Shown here: positions 21,449-30,004 of the stretch, in pieces
Layout: each line of letters begins with the position of its first letter
How positions within the stretch are numbered: position 1 is the stretch's first letter
Assembly: GCF_030845195.1 (NCBI RefSeq)
Contig: NZ_CP132543.1
Location: forward strand, 2,559,501 to 2,623,500
Direction of reading: 5' to 3'
DNA: 64,000 nt
Origin: Sanyastnella coralliicola
Lineage (GTDB): Bacteria; Bacteroidota; Bacteroidia; Flavobacteriales_D; Sanyastnellaceae
Program-made: the position numbers and the translations under genes
The notes under the pieces: model-generated
What the model saw: the letters and a program-made list of their open reading frames with translations, nothing else
Database searches by the model: none
Told to the model about the DNA's origin: nothing

Positions 21449-21812
21449 GAGGCGTTAGGCGTTGGGCTTTAGGCGTTAGTTTGTGGACAGTGGACAGTGG
21501 ACAGTGGACAGTGGACAGTGGACAGTGGACAGTGGACAAATAAACCGAATATCTAATCAGATTTATTCCCTTGAACGTGTGAACATACTAACGCCTAAAG
21601 CCTATAGCCTAAAGCCTCCCAGATCATGTTAGATCCGGCGTCCGGCGTCCGGCATCCGATTTGTGACCAACTACAACTGGGAATTATCCCGAATCACCTT
21701 ATCCGCCTTAGGCGGACTGATCATGCTATCCAGCCGAAGGCGAACTAATCATGCTATATCAGGCGTCCGGCATCCGGCATCCGGCGTCAGAACTTCCGCT
21801 TCTGACTTACTC
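21449..21812. repeat. Heptad repeat locus D with GTGGACA array and inverted flanks
   Basis: This 364-base gap contains TAGGCGT-type heptads (21450-21480), eight perfect GTGGACA units (21483-21538), a complementary block of AAGCCTA-type heptads (21587-21617), CCGGCGT units (21633-21658 and 21758-21786), and two copies of a longer element ending in ATCATGCTAT (near 21709-21754). The flanking heptads are inverted relative to each other, so a long hairpin around the GTGGACA array is possible. Confidence 0.85.
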
Positions 21813-22295
21813 CTAAAATGAAGGACAACCTAACGTACGAAATCGACCGCGTACTTGACGCTTTCCGAACCTCCTTCTTCGGTATTTGCGTTTTGGTTGG
21901 TCTTCGTCGATTACTGGAACGCAGACTTCGTCTCCGCGTTTGTCTTTCATTACCGTGTTTTTCTTGGTTACAGTGACCGTTTCTTTCGCCGGTTTTTGTG
22001 GTACTGTTGCTTGCGCTAGCGCGGAAGGCATAAACCCGAAGATGGCGATGACCGAGGCGGCAGCGAAAATGATTCGTTTGCGAAGGGAGCGTTTCACAAG
22101 ATGTTGACCAGTGAGTTGATCGCGATGGGCACTCACACAAAGGTGGTCTTCAGTCTCAACCAAGTGTTGGATTTGCTCGTCGTTCATGTGACGAATGTCT
22201 ACCACCTTGTTTTGACATTGACCGCAGAAATGTCCTCCTTCCACCTTCTTCATATGAAAGGCCTTGAGCGGACAAGGGTTCTCAATACGGAGCAT
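21813..22295 (-). CDS. Small single-pass membrane protein with N-terminal Cys cluster
   Basis: A 160-residue protein. The N-terminal region has Cys8 and a CxxC pair at 24-27 (GGHFCGQCQNKVVDIR), like half of a zinc ribbon. One hydrophobic helix spans about 73-92 (IIFAAASVIAIFGFMPSALA), followed by a very basic tail (KRKYRRRRFGKRQVRGRFR). No family name can be given; small proteins with this zinc-ribbon-plus-helix plan are common in Bacteroidota. An exact copy of the iterated motif at 22014-22026 encodes SALA at the end of the helix. The gene lies between two repeat regions. Confidence 0.65.
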   Translation of the reverse strand: MLRIENPCPLKAFHMKKVEGGHFCGQCQNKVVDIRHMNDEQIQHLVETEDHLCVSAHRDQLTGQHLVKRSLRKRIIFAAASVIAIFGFMPSALAQATVPQKPAKETVTVTKKNTVMKDKRGDEVCVPVIDEDQPKRKYRRRRFGKRQVRGRFRTLGCPSF

Positions 22296-22370
22296 AGTTT
22301 GTTGTTTTCGGTAAGCCGTACAACGGCATAATTAAGACGGGGATGTTTGGGGTAAGGTTGCACCATCTTT

Positions 22371-22580
22371 TAGGCTTATGGCCTATGGCTTAAGGCTTAA
22401 GTCGGTGGACGGTGGACGGTGGACGGTGGACGAAATTCAACATTCCGCGATCCGCATTCCGCATTCCGCGATCCGCATTCCGCATTCCGCATTCCGCGAT
22501 CCGCATTCCGCATTCCGCATTCCGCGATCCGCATTCTGCAATCCGCAATCCGCAATCCGCGATCCGCGATCTGCTTTCCT
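22371..22580. repeat. Heptad repeat locus E (GGTGGAC and GCATTCC families)
   Basis: TTAAGGC-type heptads to 22400, then four GGTGGAC units (22404-22431), then about 19 consecutive heptads (22441-22575) that switch among GCATTCC, GCGATCC and GCAATCC. This is the longest array in the window. It contains no stop codon in the frame of the following gene, so it falsely extends that gene by 58 codons. Confidence 0.9.
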
Positions 22581-22588
22581 TATTTTCG
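22581..22588 (+). promoter_or_regulatory. -7 element, leaderless-type promoter of the PrsW-like gene
   Basis: TATTTTCG, four bases, then the ATG at 22593. It directly abuts the end of the heptad array. Confidence 0.55.
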
Positions 22589-22592
22589 TTGC

Positions 22593-23915
22593 ATGATCAT
22601 TGGCTACATTCTCGTTGCACTCTTTATTTCTTGGATTTGGGTGCACTACTACCGAAGCATTGACATCTATGAAAGGGATAGCCTTATTTACTTTCTAGTG
22701 GCTTTCTTGATGGGCTGTGCTTCTGTGGTTTTTGTTTTTGTAGCTCACGCCTTTTTGCTGAATGAAATTGGTTGGCGGATGCATGGGGGCTTCTTTAATG
22801 ACCTGATGTACTGCATCTTCCAGATAGGATTATTGGAGGAAGTAGCGAAGTTCATTCCCTTCTTTATCATGCTGAAGATGCTACCGAAAGTGATCGATGA
22901 GCCGGTAGATTATCTCTCATTTGCAGCCACTTGTGCATTGGGGTTTGCAGCGGTAGAGAATGTGATGTACTTCACGTCAAGTGGTCCTGAGATCATATCT
23001 GGACGCGCGGTCCTTTCGGTGATTGGCCACATGACTTGGACCGTTTTCGTGGCCTATGGATTCATGCGACAGCGGTTCAAAAAGCCGAAACCTTCGATTT
23101 GGGAGATGTTCGGTTTCTTGATGCTGGCGGCTACCGCCCATGGTATCTATGATTTTGCTCTAATGTGGCAAGGGTTTGAAGGCCCTGGCTATTTACTAGC
23201 CATAATCTTCTACTTACTCTGCATTTCTGCCTATGCACGAATGCTCAACAATGCATTGAATAATTCACCTCACTTCCATTATAGTCGATCGATTGAATCA
23301 TGGACTGTTGCCCTCAGAATTGTGGGGTTCTATGTCGTTCTTTTCGGAATACAGTCGTTTTTGGTCTTCGTAGAATTTAATACTAACAATGCCTTTTTCT
23401 CCTTTTTAGGCTCCATATTCACCACCGGAATCATCATTGCCATTGCCGCATTAAGATTAAGTCGGTTTAGACTTATTCGGGGAAAGTGGTTTCGGATACG
23501 ATTCAATTTCCCTTTGAATAGGAAGTACAGCCTATCGCTGTTTCAAGACTACAATGTCAACATCAGGGGTGACTCACCGGTAGAAATTGCATTGAATGCA
23601 CTCATCGGAAAACAACAACCCATTCGGCCTTTTGCACGAAAGAAAGTATACCTGCGCTACCAACGAAACATTGAAATTCTCGAAAAGATTTTCCTGAAGG
23701 ATCATGACTCGATGTACGTTGCCAAGGTCTATAACTCTTCAGGAAATCAATTCGAAATGGTTTTGATTCGTCCGAGATTGGGTAAGAGTTTCATTGCTGA
23801 TACTCACCCTATCGTGGCCGTTCACAAGATTGATGGAAAGCTTCCATTGCATCCTGAGAAAATGACTCACAAGCAATTCAAGTTTATTGAATATGGGGTG
23901 ATTCTTATTTCTTGA
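22593..23915 (+). CDS. PrsW-type intramembrane protease family protein
   Basis: A 440-residue polytopic membrane protein. It has the PrsW active-site pattern: EE at 82-83 (LLEEVAKFIPFF), AAVEN at 119-123, His146 (VIGHMTWT) and His183 with Asp187 (TAHGIYDF). PrsW cleaves anti-sigma factor RsiW in Bacillus; the target here is unknown. About eight helices fill the first 310 residues and a soluble C-terminal part follows. I start at the ATG at 22593, which follows a promoter element by four bases; upstream codons are encoded by tandem repeats. The 3' end overlaps the converging T9SS gene by 11 bases. Confidence 0.85.
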   Translation: MIIGYILVALFISWIWVHYYRSIDIYERDSLIYFLVAFLMGCASVVFVFVAHAFLLNEIGWRMHGGFFNDLMYCIFQIGLLEEVAKFIPFFIMLKMLPKVIDEPVDYLSFAATCALGFAAVENVMYFTSSGPEIISGRAVLSVIGHMTWTVFVAYGFMRQRFKKPKPSIWEMFGFLMLAATAHGIYDFALMWQGFEGPGYLLAIIFYLLCISAYARMLNNALNNSPHFHYSRSIESWTVALRIVGFYVVLFGIQSFLVFVEFNTNNAFFSFLGSIFTTGIIIAIAALRLSRFRLIRGKWFRIRFNFPLNRKYSLSLFQDYNVNIRGDSPVEIALNALIGKQQPIRPFARKKVYLRYQRNIEILEKIFLKDHDSMYVAKVYNSSGNQFEMVLIRPRLGKSFIADTHPIVAVHKIDGKLPLHPEKMTHKQFKFIEYGVILIS

Positions 23916-25713
23916 TGATACGTTCGGTTTCGAAGTGTTCACCCTGGCGTAAAACCATCTGATAGATCCCCGTTTCAAGGTCAGAAAGGTTGAGCTGAAA
24001 TTGAATCTCACCTGCTCCTGAGGCGACTACTTGGGTCTCTTTGACCTTCCTTCCTGCATTATCGAATACGGAGACATAAACGAATTCATCAGGAGTTAGA
24101 TTTCGCCATTGAACGGTTCCAAAGTTATCCGTAGGATTTGGTCCGAATAGACCGTATTCCACGGTTTCTTCATCCGTTAGCTCGTACATGGGTCCGTCAT
24201 ATTCTGAATACACACAAGGACCAAACAATCCGTAATAGAACTCTTCTTCGAATCCATCTTCGAGGCTGGTTTCGAGCATCAGATCACCTGATGAATAGAG
24301 CTGAAGCGTTGAGTTTTCCCAACCGTCACCTCCTGAATCATACATGGTGATTCGGTAGCAAGAATCAGGGTTCCATTGGAAGTAACGGGCATTGTCCCAT
24401 CCTCCCCAACAACAATCATAGCCGTAGCCATCTGCCGGGTTTTCCATTCGGAAAGAGATAGAATCTGCTTCAGACTGAAAATTGAGGACTAGGGTTTCAC
24501 CGTAGAGCCAAACAAGACAGCTACCGTCGTCAATATTTGCTTCGGGATTATACTCTACATAGAAATCCTGTGTACATCCATACACTGGCATTCCATAGCA
24601 GCTTCCATCGTCATCTGTAGCCAATGGATCGTAATTCTCGGCCTCAGGATTCGTACATCCTAAGATCTCGAGCTCGTCACAAATTCCGTCATTGTCAACA
24701 TCAGATAAACAGTTATCTGCACAGTCATAGAATTCCTCTGGGTAGAGACATATTCCTTCATCCTCGAGCAGCATAGGATCGTAATTACATGCTTCGGAAT
24801 CCGTACATCCCCATAATTCCTGTGTTTCAAAATCGGGATCGAAGGATACCCTAACCATGACAACATCATCCGGCACCCAATTGGTCCCATCCTCTTCGAA
24901 GTATACACCATCTATCCAATCGTGAGATATAGCCCTCAGCACTTGAAGCTGGCTATTCCCATCAGTCGCAACACCGGTGTAGTAGATCTGATATGGACTA
25001 AGTTCAACGGCCTCGTCAAACGCAATGTCAATCCATTTCACTTCATCAATTGAGATGTCGGTTTCGTTTAGATCATCTGGGTTCAATAAGGTGCTTCCTT
25101 CCGCTACAACCTCATTCCATTGAGAATATACTTTGACCTTTACCTCTGAATATGGAATCCCTCCGGCAAGCGCCACACGCATCCCATAGGCAGTAATATC
25201 CTCAGGAACAAGTGTGTAAGAGGCATAAAACTGCTCTCCAGAACTTGGAGGAATCTCAGGATACAGACTGTTTACCTCGCCATGATCGCGGCCTAAGTCA
25301 TATTCTGTAATGTGGAAAGGTCTAATAATAGAATTATCGCTAGGGTCGTCATCCATGCTTTGACTAATCACCGTCAGATCAGCAAGGTATTGACCTGGAT
25401 TCAATGTCATCGGAATCTCAACACTCAAGGTATCATGTTGGCCTGGAGCCAAATCAATTGGATCTGATAACCCCATAACCGCACCATCAATACTAAATTG
25501 GAGCTGAACTCCTTGTTGAACTTCATCACCAAAGTTGGCTACTGCCAAATGGGGGATCATGTTATCAAGAACAGTTGCAGGCATGGTTCCGAAAGAACCA
25601 TCTACATAATAACCTTCTGACCATTCGTCAACTAAGGCATATCCGGTTTGAGCTAGTTGTGCTGAAACGGTTATGGCACAAAGCAGACCGATTAAAGAGA
25701 GGAGCGTTTTCAT
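23905..25713 (-). CDS. T9SS-sorted secreted protein with GCTD-type repeats
   Basis: A 602-residue exported protein with a signal peptide (MKTLLSLIGLLCAITVSAQ). An N-terminal CARDB-like beta domain covers about residues 30-140. Further beta-rich sequence follows. There are three copies of a calcium-binding-looking repeat of the form GCTxxxAxNYDPxAxxDDGSC at about 305-400. A C-terminal T9SS domain starts near GPNPTDNFGTVQW and ends in IIKK. Similar repeats are common in marine Flavobacteriales secreted proteins. No catalytic domain is recognised, so a surface or adhesive role is the likely guess. It overlaps the PrsW-like gene by 11 bases at the 3' end. Confidence 0.85.
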   Translation of the reverse strand: MKTLLSLIGLLCAITVSAQLAQTGYALVDEWSEGYYVDGSFGTMPATVLDNMIPHLAVANFGDEVQQGVQLQFSIDGAVMGLSDPIDLAPGQHDTLSVEIPMTLNPGQYLADLTVISQSMDDDPSDNSIIRPFHITEYDLGRDHGEVNSLYPEIPPSSGEQFYASYTLVPEDITAYGMRVALAGGIPYSEVKVKVYSQWNEVVAEGSTLLNPDDLNETDISIDEVKWIDIAFDEAVELSPYQIYYTGVATDGNSQLQVLRAISHDWIDGVYFEEDGTNWVPDDVVMVRVSFDPDFETQELWGCTDSEACNYDPMLLEDEGICLYPEEFYDCADNCLSDVDNDGICDELEILGCTNPEAENYDPLATDDDGSCYGMPVYGCTQDFYVEYNPEANIDDGSCLVWLYGETLVLNFQSEADSISFRMENPADGYGYDCCWGGWDNARYFQWNPDSCYRITMYDSGGDGWENSTLQLYSSGDLMLETSLEDGFEEEFYYGLFGPCVYSEYDGPMYELTDEETVEYGLFGPNPTDNFGTVQWRNLTPDEFVYVSVFDNAGRKVKETQVVASGAGEIQFQLNLSDLETGIYQMVLRQGEHFETERIIKK

Positions 25714-25779
25714 AGTACAAGTTTATGTTTTCAATAACATAGACGTGCAAAGTCTACCCAGTGTGAGGTCCAAGGCAAA

Positions 25780-26637
25780 TTATTTTCGTTCTGCTTTCAA
25801 GATACGGTCTTTTCCTTGCGCATCCTGATAGAGCTCGGTGCGGAACTTGGAGGCAAGTAATTCCTGCATCTCCTTTCCAAATTCCTCGTGAATTTCGAAG
25901 AGTAGTTTCCCACTTGCAGTGAGGTGTTTTTCAGCGTATCCTGCAATGCGTTGGTAAAAGATCAAAGGTTCAGTATCCTCTACAAAGAGCGCAAGAGAAG
26001 GATCGTGATCGGTAACTCGCTGATCCATGATGGCCCTTTCACTTTCAGGGATGTATGGTGGATTACTGATGATCAAATCAAAAGTGCCTTTTGGCAAATC
26101 ATTCGACAAGACATCCACTTCCGCGATAGCGATATCTGCGCTTAAATCTTGAGCATTTTGACTTGCGACATCAATAGCTTCTTTCGAAATCTCCCAAGCA
26201 TGCACTTCCCAAAGCGGACGTTCGAGTTTGATTGAAATGGGGATGACTCCTGATCCTGTTCCAATATCTAACACGCGAATGTTTTCACTAGCGTGGAATT
26301 CGGACAAGGCTAACTCTACCAGCTCCTCCGTTTCTGGGCGCGGAACCAAGACCCGACCATCGATATAAAATGGACGACCGAAAAAGAAGGCTTGATTCGT
26401 AATGTGCTGCAAGGGAACATGCTTGACCAGCCGTTCCGCGCTAGCGACAAAAAAATTCAGATCGGACTCCGTAAAAGGGTGCGGCTCAATCATTAATTGC
26501 GCACGCGATTTGCGGGTGCGAAAAGTCATGAGTTCACGCGCGATGTTGTCGCGTTCACGTTCATCAGGTAGATCAGTCAGTAGCTGAATCAACCACGCTC
26601 GAACCGTAGCATACTTGTTATTCGCCGGCCATGCCAT
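25780..26637 (-). CDS. prmC: Release factor glutamine methyltransferase PrmC
   Basis: Methylates the GGQ glutamine of peptide release factors RF1 and RF2 in the cytoplasm. The 285 residues show the N-terminal helical domain, the SAM motif VLDIGTGSGVIPI (122-134) and the substrate motif NPPY (192-195). It follows mgsA by 17 bases, and that gap holds a perfect TACCTTTG -7 element four bases from the ATG. It can therefore be transcribed separately as a leaderless mRNA. The gene carries three copies of the iterated motif: two exact (26434-26446, ASAE; 26119-26131, AIAE) and one imperfect (26286-26298, HAS). Confidence 0.95.
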   Translation of the reverse strand: MAWPANNKYATVRAWLIQLLTDLPDERERDNIARELMTFRTRKSRAQLMIEPHPFTESDLNFFVASAERLVKHVPLQHITNQAFFFGRPFYIDGRVLVPRPETEELVELALSEFHASENIRVLDIGTGSGVIPISIKLERPLWEVHAWEISKEAIDVASQNAQDLSADIAIAEVDVLSNDLPKGTFDLIISNPPYIPESERAIMDQRVTDHDPSLALFVEDTEPLIFYQRIAGYAEKHLTASGKLLFEIHEEFGKEMQELLASKFRTELYQDAQGKDRILKAERK

Positions 26638-26641
26638 GCGA

Positions 26642-26649
26642 CAAAGGTA
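26642..26649 (-). promoter_or_regulatory. -7 element, leaderless-type promoter of prmC
   Basis: The minus strand reads TACCTTTG, then four bases, then ATG at 26637. It lies in the 17-base gap after mgsA. Confidence 0.6.
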
Positions 26650-26654
26650 GCTTC

Positions 26655-27017
26655 TTAGAAGCTATCGAGAATCATTTCTGCCGTAGCTGGGTTCGTGGCC
26701 AAAGGAATGTTCTTCACGTCGCAGATACGCATCAACATATTGATGTCTGGTTCGTGCGGGTGTTTCCCAAGGGGGTCACGGAAAAAGAACACCACGTCGA
26801 TAATACCGTCTGTGACCTGCGCTGCAATTTGAGCGTCTCCGCCAAGGGGTCCACTAGCAACGCGCTCCACTTCGAGTCCAGCGTCCATGGCGTGTTGACC
26901 AGTCGTTCCCGTAGCAATTAACTGAATGTCGTTGCGTTTAAGAACATCTCTGTGATCCATCAGGAAGCGTACCATTTCAGGCTTCTTCCCGTCGTGTGCG
27001 ATGATGGCTATTTTCAT
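26655..27017 (-). CDS. mgsA: Methylglyoxal synthase
   Basis: Converts dihydroxyacetone phosphate to methylglyoxal and phosphate, a bypass that relieves sugar-phosphate build-up. At 120 residues this is a short version of the family (E. coli has about 150). The core is complete: His8 (AIIAHDGKK), the phosphate-binding TGTTG at 36-40, catalytic Asp61 in SGPLGGDAQ, Asp81 in RDPLGKHPHEPD, and the last His of that motif. Its ATG overlaps the stop of the upstream GH13 gene as ATGA, so the two are translationally coupled. The pairing of a glycosidase with this valve enzyme fits control of sugar influx. Confidence 0.94.
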   Translation of the reverse strand: MKIAIIAHDGKKPEMVRFLMDHRDVLKRNDIQLIATGTTGQHAMDAGLEVERVASGPLGGDAQIAAQVTDGIIDVVFFFRDPLGKHPHEPDINMLMRICDVKNIPLATNPATAEMILDSF

Positions 27018-28417
27018 TCTTTGACGAATACTTGGTATCCGAATTTGTCCAATTTCAGCTCACCGTTGGTGAAAACAGAAAGCATCTGATTATTGAAAAT
27101 ACTCTTGTACTCTGAACCCAATGCTTCTACCAACTCAACAGTGGTTGGCTCTTCAGAGAGGTTCACAATCGTAATCACCTCATGCTCTTCTTTCTTGCGC
27201 ATGAAGGCGTAAATCTTGTCGTCAGCTGTCGTCGGAAGCTTAATGAAATCACCACCGAAATGTCCATTCCAAAGCGCTTCGTTCTCACGGTTGAGCTTCA
27301 TGAGCTTAGTGTAGAAGTCTTGGTAGATGTAATCTCCCCACTTCACCGTGTCTTTCTCAAAGAATTCGAGTGCTTCGTTGTTGCCTGCCTCTTGTCCGCT
27401 GTAAATCAATGGCATGCCATTAATCGTGAAGGCCAAGGTTGCGTATGCCAAGTGACCATCTCCGTAGCGATCGAATACTGTTCCGTTCCATGAGTTTTCG
27501 TCGTGGTTCGTGGTGAACATCATACGATAAGCGCTTTCAACGAAATTGGTGTCTTCTTTCGCCATGTATTCATCAATCGCTGATAGCTGCTTTTCTCCTT
27601 TCGCGATTTCATTCATGATGTGCATAAACTCCCAGCTGTAGCTCATATCAAAAGCGCGCTCGTGGTGCTTCGGGTTTTCAGCCTCAGCCAACATAAATAC
27701 TTGTGGATTAACTTTCTCTAACGCTTGGCGTGCTTGATCCCAGAACTCAACTGGCACAAAATCAGCCACATCACAACGGAAACCGTCAATGTTCGCCTCT
27801 GTCAACCAGAAAGCCATAGACTCAGTCATGGCATTCCACATGGCTTCGTTCTTCACTTCACCTTTCCAATCAAGCTGAGCAACGTCCCACCAATCTGTTC
27901 CAAGTGGCGGTTGTAGTTGATCTAACGAATCCAACATGTAGTAATCCATATGGTCTTTCGTCCATACATTATCAAAAGCGGTGTGGTTGGCTACCCAGTC
28001 AATAATCACACGCATACCGTAGCTATGCGCTGTGGTAACGAGCGACTTGAAATCTTCCATCGTACCGTAATCTGGATTGACAGCAGTGTAGTCTTTTACG
28101 GCATAGTAGCTTCCGAGTCCGCCTTTGCGATTCACCTCACCGATAGGGTGAATTGGCATCAACCACATAATCTCAACGCCCATTTCATTCAGACGAGGAA
28201 TATCTGCTTCAAACGCTTTAAATGTTCCTTCGGGAGTGTGTTGACGAATATTCACCTCATAGATGGTAGCGTCGTGCGACCAATCTGGGTGCGTCAATAC
28301 ATCGGTTTCGTAGGTATCACCAACCTGAACGGCTTCTGATGTAGGTTCTTTTGCTGGTGGTTCGCTGCCGCAAGCGATGAGAAATAGCGCGGCAAATAGG
28401 GGGAAAAGCTTATTCAT
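27014..28417 (-). CDS. GH13 alpha-amylase-family lipoprotein
   Basis: A 467-residue glycoside hydrolase of family GH13 with a lipoprotein signal (lipobox IAC, Cys16). The catalytic residues are visible in the family motifs: nucleophile Asp in DGFRCDVAD, acid/base Glu in FMLAEAE, and transition-state Asp in TTNHDEN. The barrel is followed by a small C-terminal beta domain (EHEVITIVNLSEEP). It probably acts on alpha-glucans or maltodextrins in the periplasm or at the surface; the exact linkage cannot be told. It is the first gene of a unit with mgsA. A perfect inverted repeat lies directly upstream of its -7 element. Confidence 0.92.
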   Translation of the reverse strand: MNKLFPLFAALFLIACGSEPPAKEPTSEAVQVGDTYETDVLTHPDWSHDATIYEVNIRQHTPEGTFKAFEADIPRLNEMGVEIMWLMPIHPIGEVNRKGGLGSYYAVKDYTAVNPDYGTMEDFKSLVTTAHSYGMRVIIDWVANHTAFDNVWTKDHMDYYMLDSLDQLQPPLGTDWWDVAQLDWKGEVKNEAMWNAMTESMAFWLTEANIDGFRCDVADFVPVEFWDQARQALEKVNPQVFMLAEAENPKHHERAFDMSYSWEFMHIMNEIAKGEKQLSAIDEYMAKEDTNFVESAYRMMFTTNHDENSWNGTVFDRYGDGHLAYATLAFTINGMPLIYSGQEAGNNEALEFFEKDTVKWGDYIYQDFYTKLMKLNRENEALWNGHFGGDFIKLPTTADDKIYAFMRKKEEHEVITIVNLSEEPTTVELVEALGSEYKSIFNNQMLSVFTNGELKLDKFGYQVFVKE

Positions 28418-28434
28418 ACTGCAAAATAGTACAA

Positions 28435-28442
28435 CAAAAGTA
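28435..28442 (-). promoter_or_regulatory. -7 element of the GH13 gene
   Basis: The minus strand reads TACTTTTG, a TAnnTTTG match, 17 bases before the ATG at 28417. It is next to the large inverted repeat at 28442-28474. Confidence 0.5.
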
Positions 28443-28474
28443 AGAAGATAGTGTATATGCTACACTATCTTCTT
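28442..28474. promoter_or_regulatory. Perfect 14-base inverted repeat, candidate operator
   Basis: Positions 28442-28455 are exactly complementary to 28461-28474, with a 5-base centre. It touches the upstream side of the GH13 -7 element and no gene ends nearby on the plus strand, so a regulator binding site is more likely than a terminator. Confidence 0.55.
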
Positions 28475-28604
28475 TGTGGGCCTGCCTTCATCGGCCAATG
28501 CAACGGTTTTTCAATCTCCACAAAATCACCAGAACCAAAACACCGATCTACCGTTGCTCACACCATGATTTGTTAAGTTTCTCCTACTTTACGTCAGCAT
28601 TCTT

Positions 28605-29918
28605 ATGACGAAGCTTTTAGACATAGGTCACAATTATTTTTCGCGGAGTTCTTCGATCACCTTATTTCTGATCGCCTTTACCCCGCGATTCATCTGGTGG
28701 CTGCTGGTTTTCTTCACCTCTGGAGACTTCAAACTGTACGATTCAGATCAGTTCATTCTCTTAGCAGATAACCTGTTTGCAGAAGGTGAATTCAGTCGCA
28801 GCACCTCATCGCCTTTCTTCCCTGACATTGCGCGCACACCAGGATATCCGCTTTTTTTGCTCCCCTTCAGAGCTTTGGGTATTCCAATCTATGTGGTCAG
28901 TTTACTCCAGGCGACCTTAGGCGCATTCATCCCCGTTTGGATTTATCGCGCCACACAACATTGGCAATTACCGAACGGTTGGATCATCTTCCTCTTGCTT
29001 TGCTTCTCGCCATCACTGCTGCTGTTCTCTCCCATCATTCTTAGTGATAGCTTGTTCATCCTCCTCCTTGCGTTTTGCTTATTACAGTTGTCGAAGGAAC
29101 TCACTACGAAGCGCCTCATTGCTCTCGGACTAGTGCTGGGAATAATGGCTGTGACTCGTCCGATCGCGCAGTTCTTGCCACTTATTTTGCTTCCATACTT
29201 CTGGAAATTAAGCATTACGAAAGGCCAAATTGGATTATTCATGGTCGCGTTCACTTTGCTTCCCGGAAGTTGGATGGCCCGCAATTATTATCAATTCGGC
29301 ACCCCTCGTTTGAGTAGTATGAGTACGAACAATTTGCTCTTCTACAATGGTGCTGCGGCGCTCGCTAGCGCGGAATCAAAACCGTTTACAGAGGTACAGC
29401 ACAAACTGGCCAACGAAGCAAAATCACTCCAAGATTGGGATAAAGAATACGCCACCAGAAGGTACCTCCATTACTGTCGTGAACGTGCCCTTGGCATATT
29501 CAAAAACCACCCGAAAGAACTCGCCGTCAACACAGCAAAGAGCTTAGCGTTTTATCACATCAAACCTCCCAGAAGCTATTTCGATAAAGCATTCGGACTC
29601 GGCTACACTTATGATCCAATACTAGGGTATTCAGAGCAAAAGGAACAAACAGGGTTTACAACCCTCGTCAACTCTTCATTCACTTCCCTAGCCCTCGGCG
29701 GCATTCAGTTCGCGATGAACTTATTCCTTCTTATTGCTGGGGCCTTGGGCTTTTTTCGCCTCCGGCGGAACGCTCCGCTTCTCGCCTGGCTCATTCTTGC
29801 ATTGGTATGTTACTTCTGGTTCCTCTCCGTATTTACGATGACCGATGCCCGATTCCAATTACCTGGGTTACTGCTGCTTTCCCTCATTGCATCTTCTGGC
29901 GAAAGGCGTATGGCTTAA
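28605..29918 (+). CDS. GT-C-type (family 39-like) integral membrane glycosyltransferase
   Basis: A 437-residue polytopic membrane protein with about ten helices. The first loop has the acidic pair and layout of GT-C enzymes that use polyprenyl-phosphate sugars (FKLYDSDQFILLADNL, then RTPGYPLFLLPFRALG). Family members move sugars to lipid or protein acceptors on the periplasmic side. The substrate is not known. No other glycan genes are adjacent except the next hydrolase-like lipoprotein. An exact copy of the iterated motif at 29363-29375 encodes ASAE in a periplasmic stretch, and the gene ends in heptad repeats. Confidence 0.75.
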   Translation: MTKLLDIGHNYFSRSSSITLFLIAFTPRFIWWLLVFFTSGDFKLYDSDQFILLADNLFAEGEFSRSTSSPFFPDIARTPGYPLFLLPFRALGIPIYVVSLLQATLGAFIPVWIYRATQHWQLPNGWIIFLLLCFSPSLLLFSPIILSDSLFILLLAFCLLQLSKELTTKRLIALGLVLGIMAVTRPIAQFLPLILLPYFWKLSITKGQIGLFMVAFTLLPGSWMARNYYQFGTPRLSSMSTNNLLFYNGAAALASAESKPFTEVQHKLANEAKSLQDWDKEYATRRYLHYCRERALGIFKNHPKELAVNTAKSLAFYHIKPPRSYFDKAFGLGYTYDPILGYSEQKEQTGFTTLVNSSFTSLALGGIQFAMNLFLLIAGALGFFRLRRNAPLLAWLILALVCYFWFLSVFTMTDARFQLPGLLLLSLIASSGERRMA

Positions 29919-30003
29919 GGCCTAAGGCGACTCTTTGGAGAAGGGCAAATCACTATTTATTAATTACTAATCATTATTTATTCCTCAATCCCTACCTTCT
30001 CCG
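29904..30003. repeat. Heptad repeat locus F
   Basis: TTAAGGC-type heptads overlap the last codons of the upstream gene. They are followed by an AT-rich run (29948-29990) of loosely 7-base units such as TTATTAA, TTACTAA and TCATTAT. Confidence 0.55.
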
Positions 30004-30004
30004 C

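Noticed and set aside
21483-21538. Transposon end or insertion sequence
   Set aside because: No transposase frame, no terminal inverted repeats with target duplication; only short tandem units.
22371-22580. CRISPR array
   Set aside because: Units are seven bases with no spacers and no cas genes nearby.
22419-22592. Upstream extension of the PrsW-like gene (58 codons)
   Set aside because: The codons are the heptad array itself and have no protein character; a promoter element lies four bases before the later ATG.
29807-30004. Longer start for the GH113-like lipoprotein
   Set aside because: It would lie inside the upstream membrane-protein gene and precede a good lipoprotein signal peptide.
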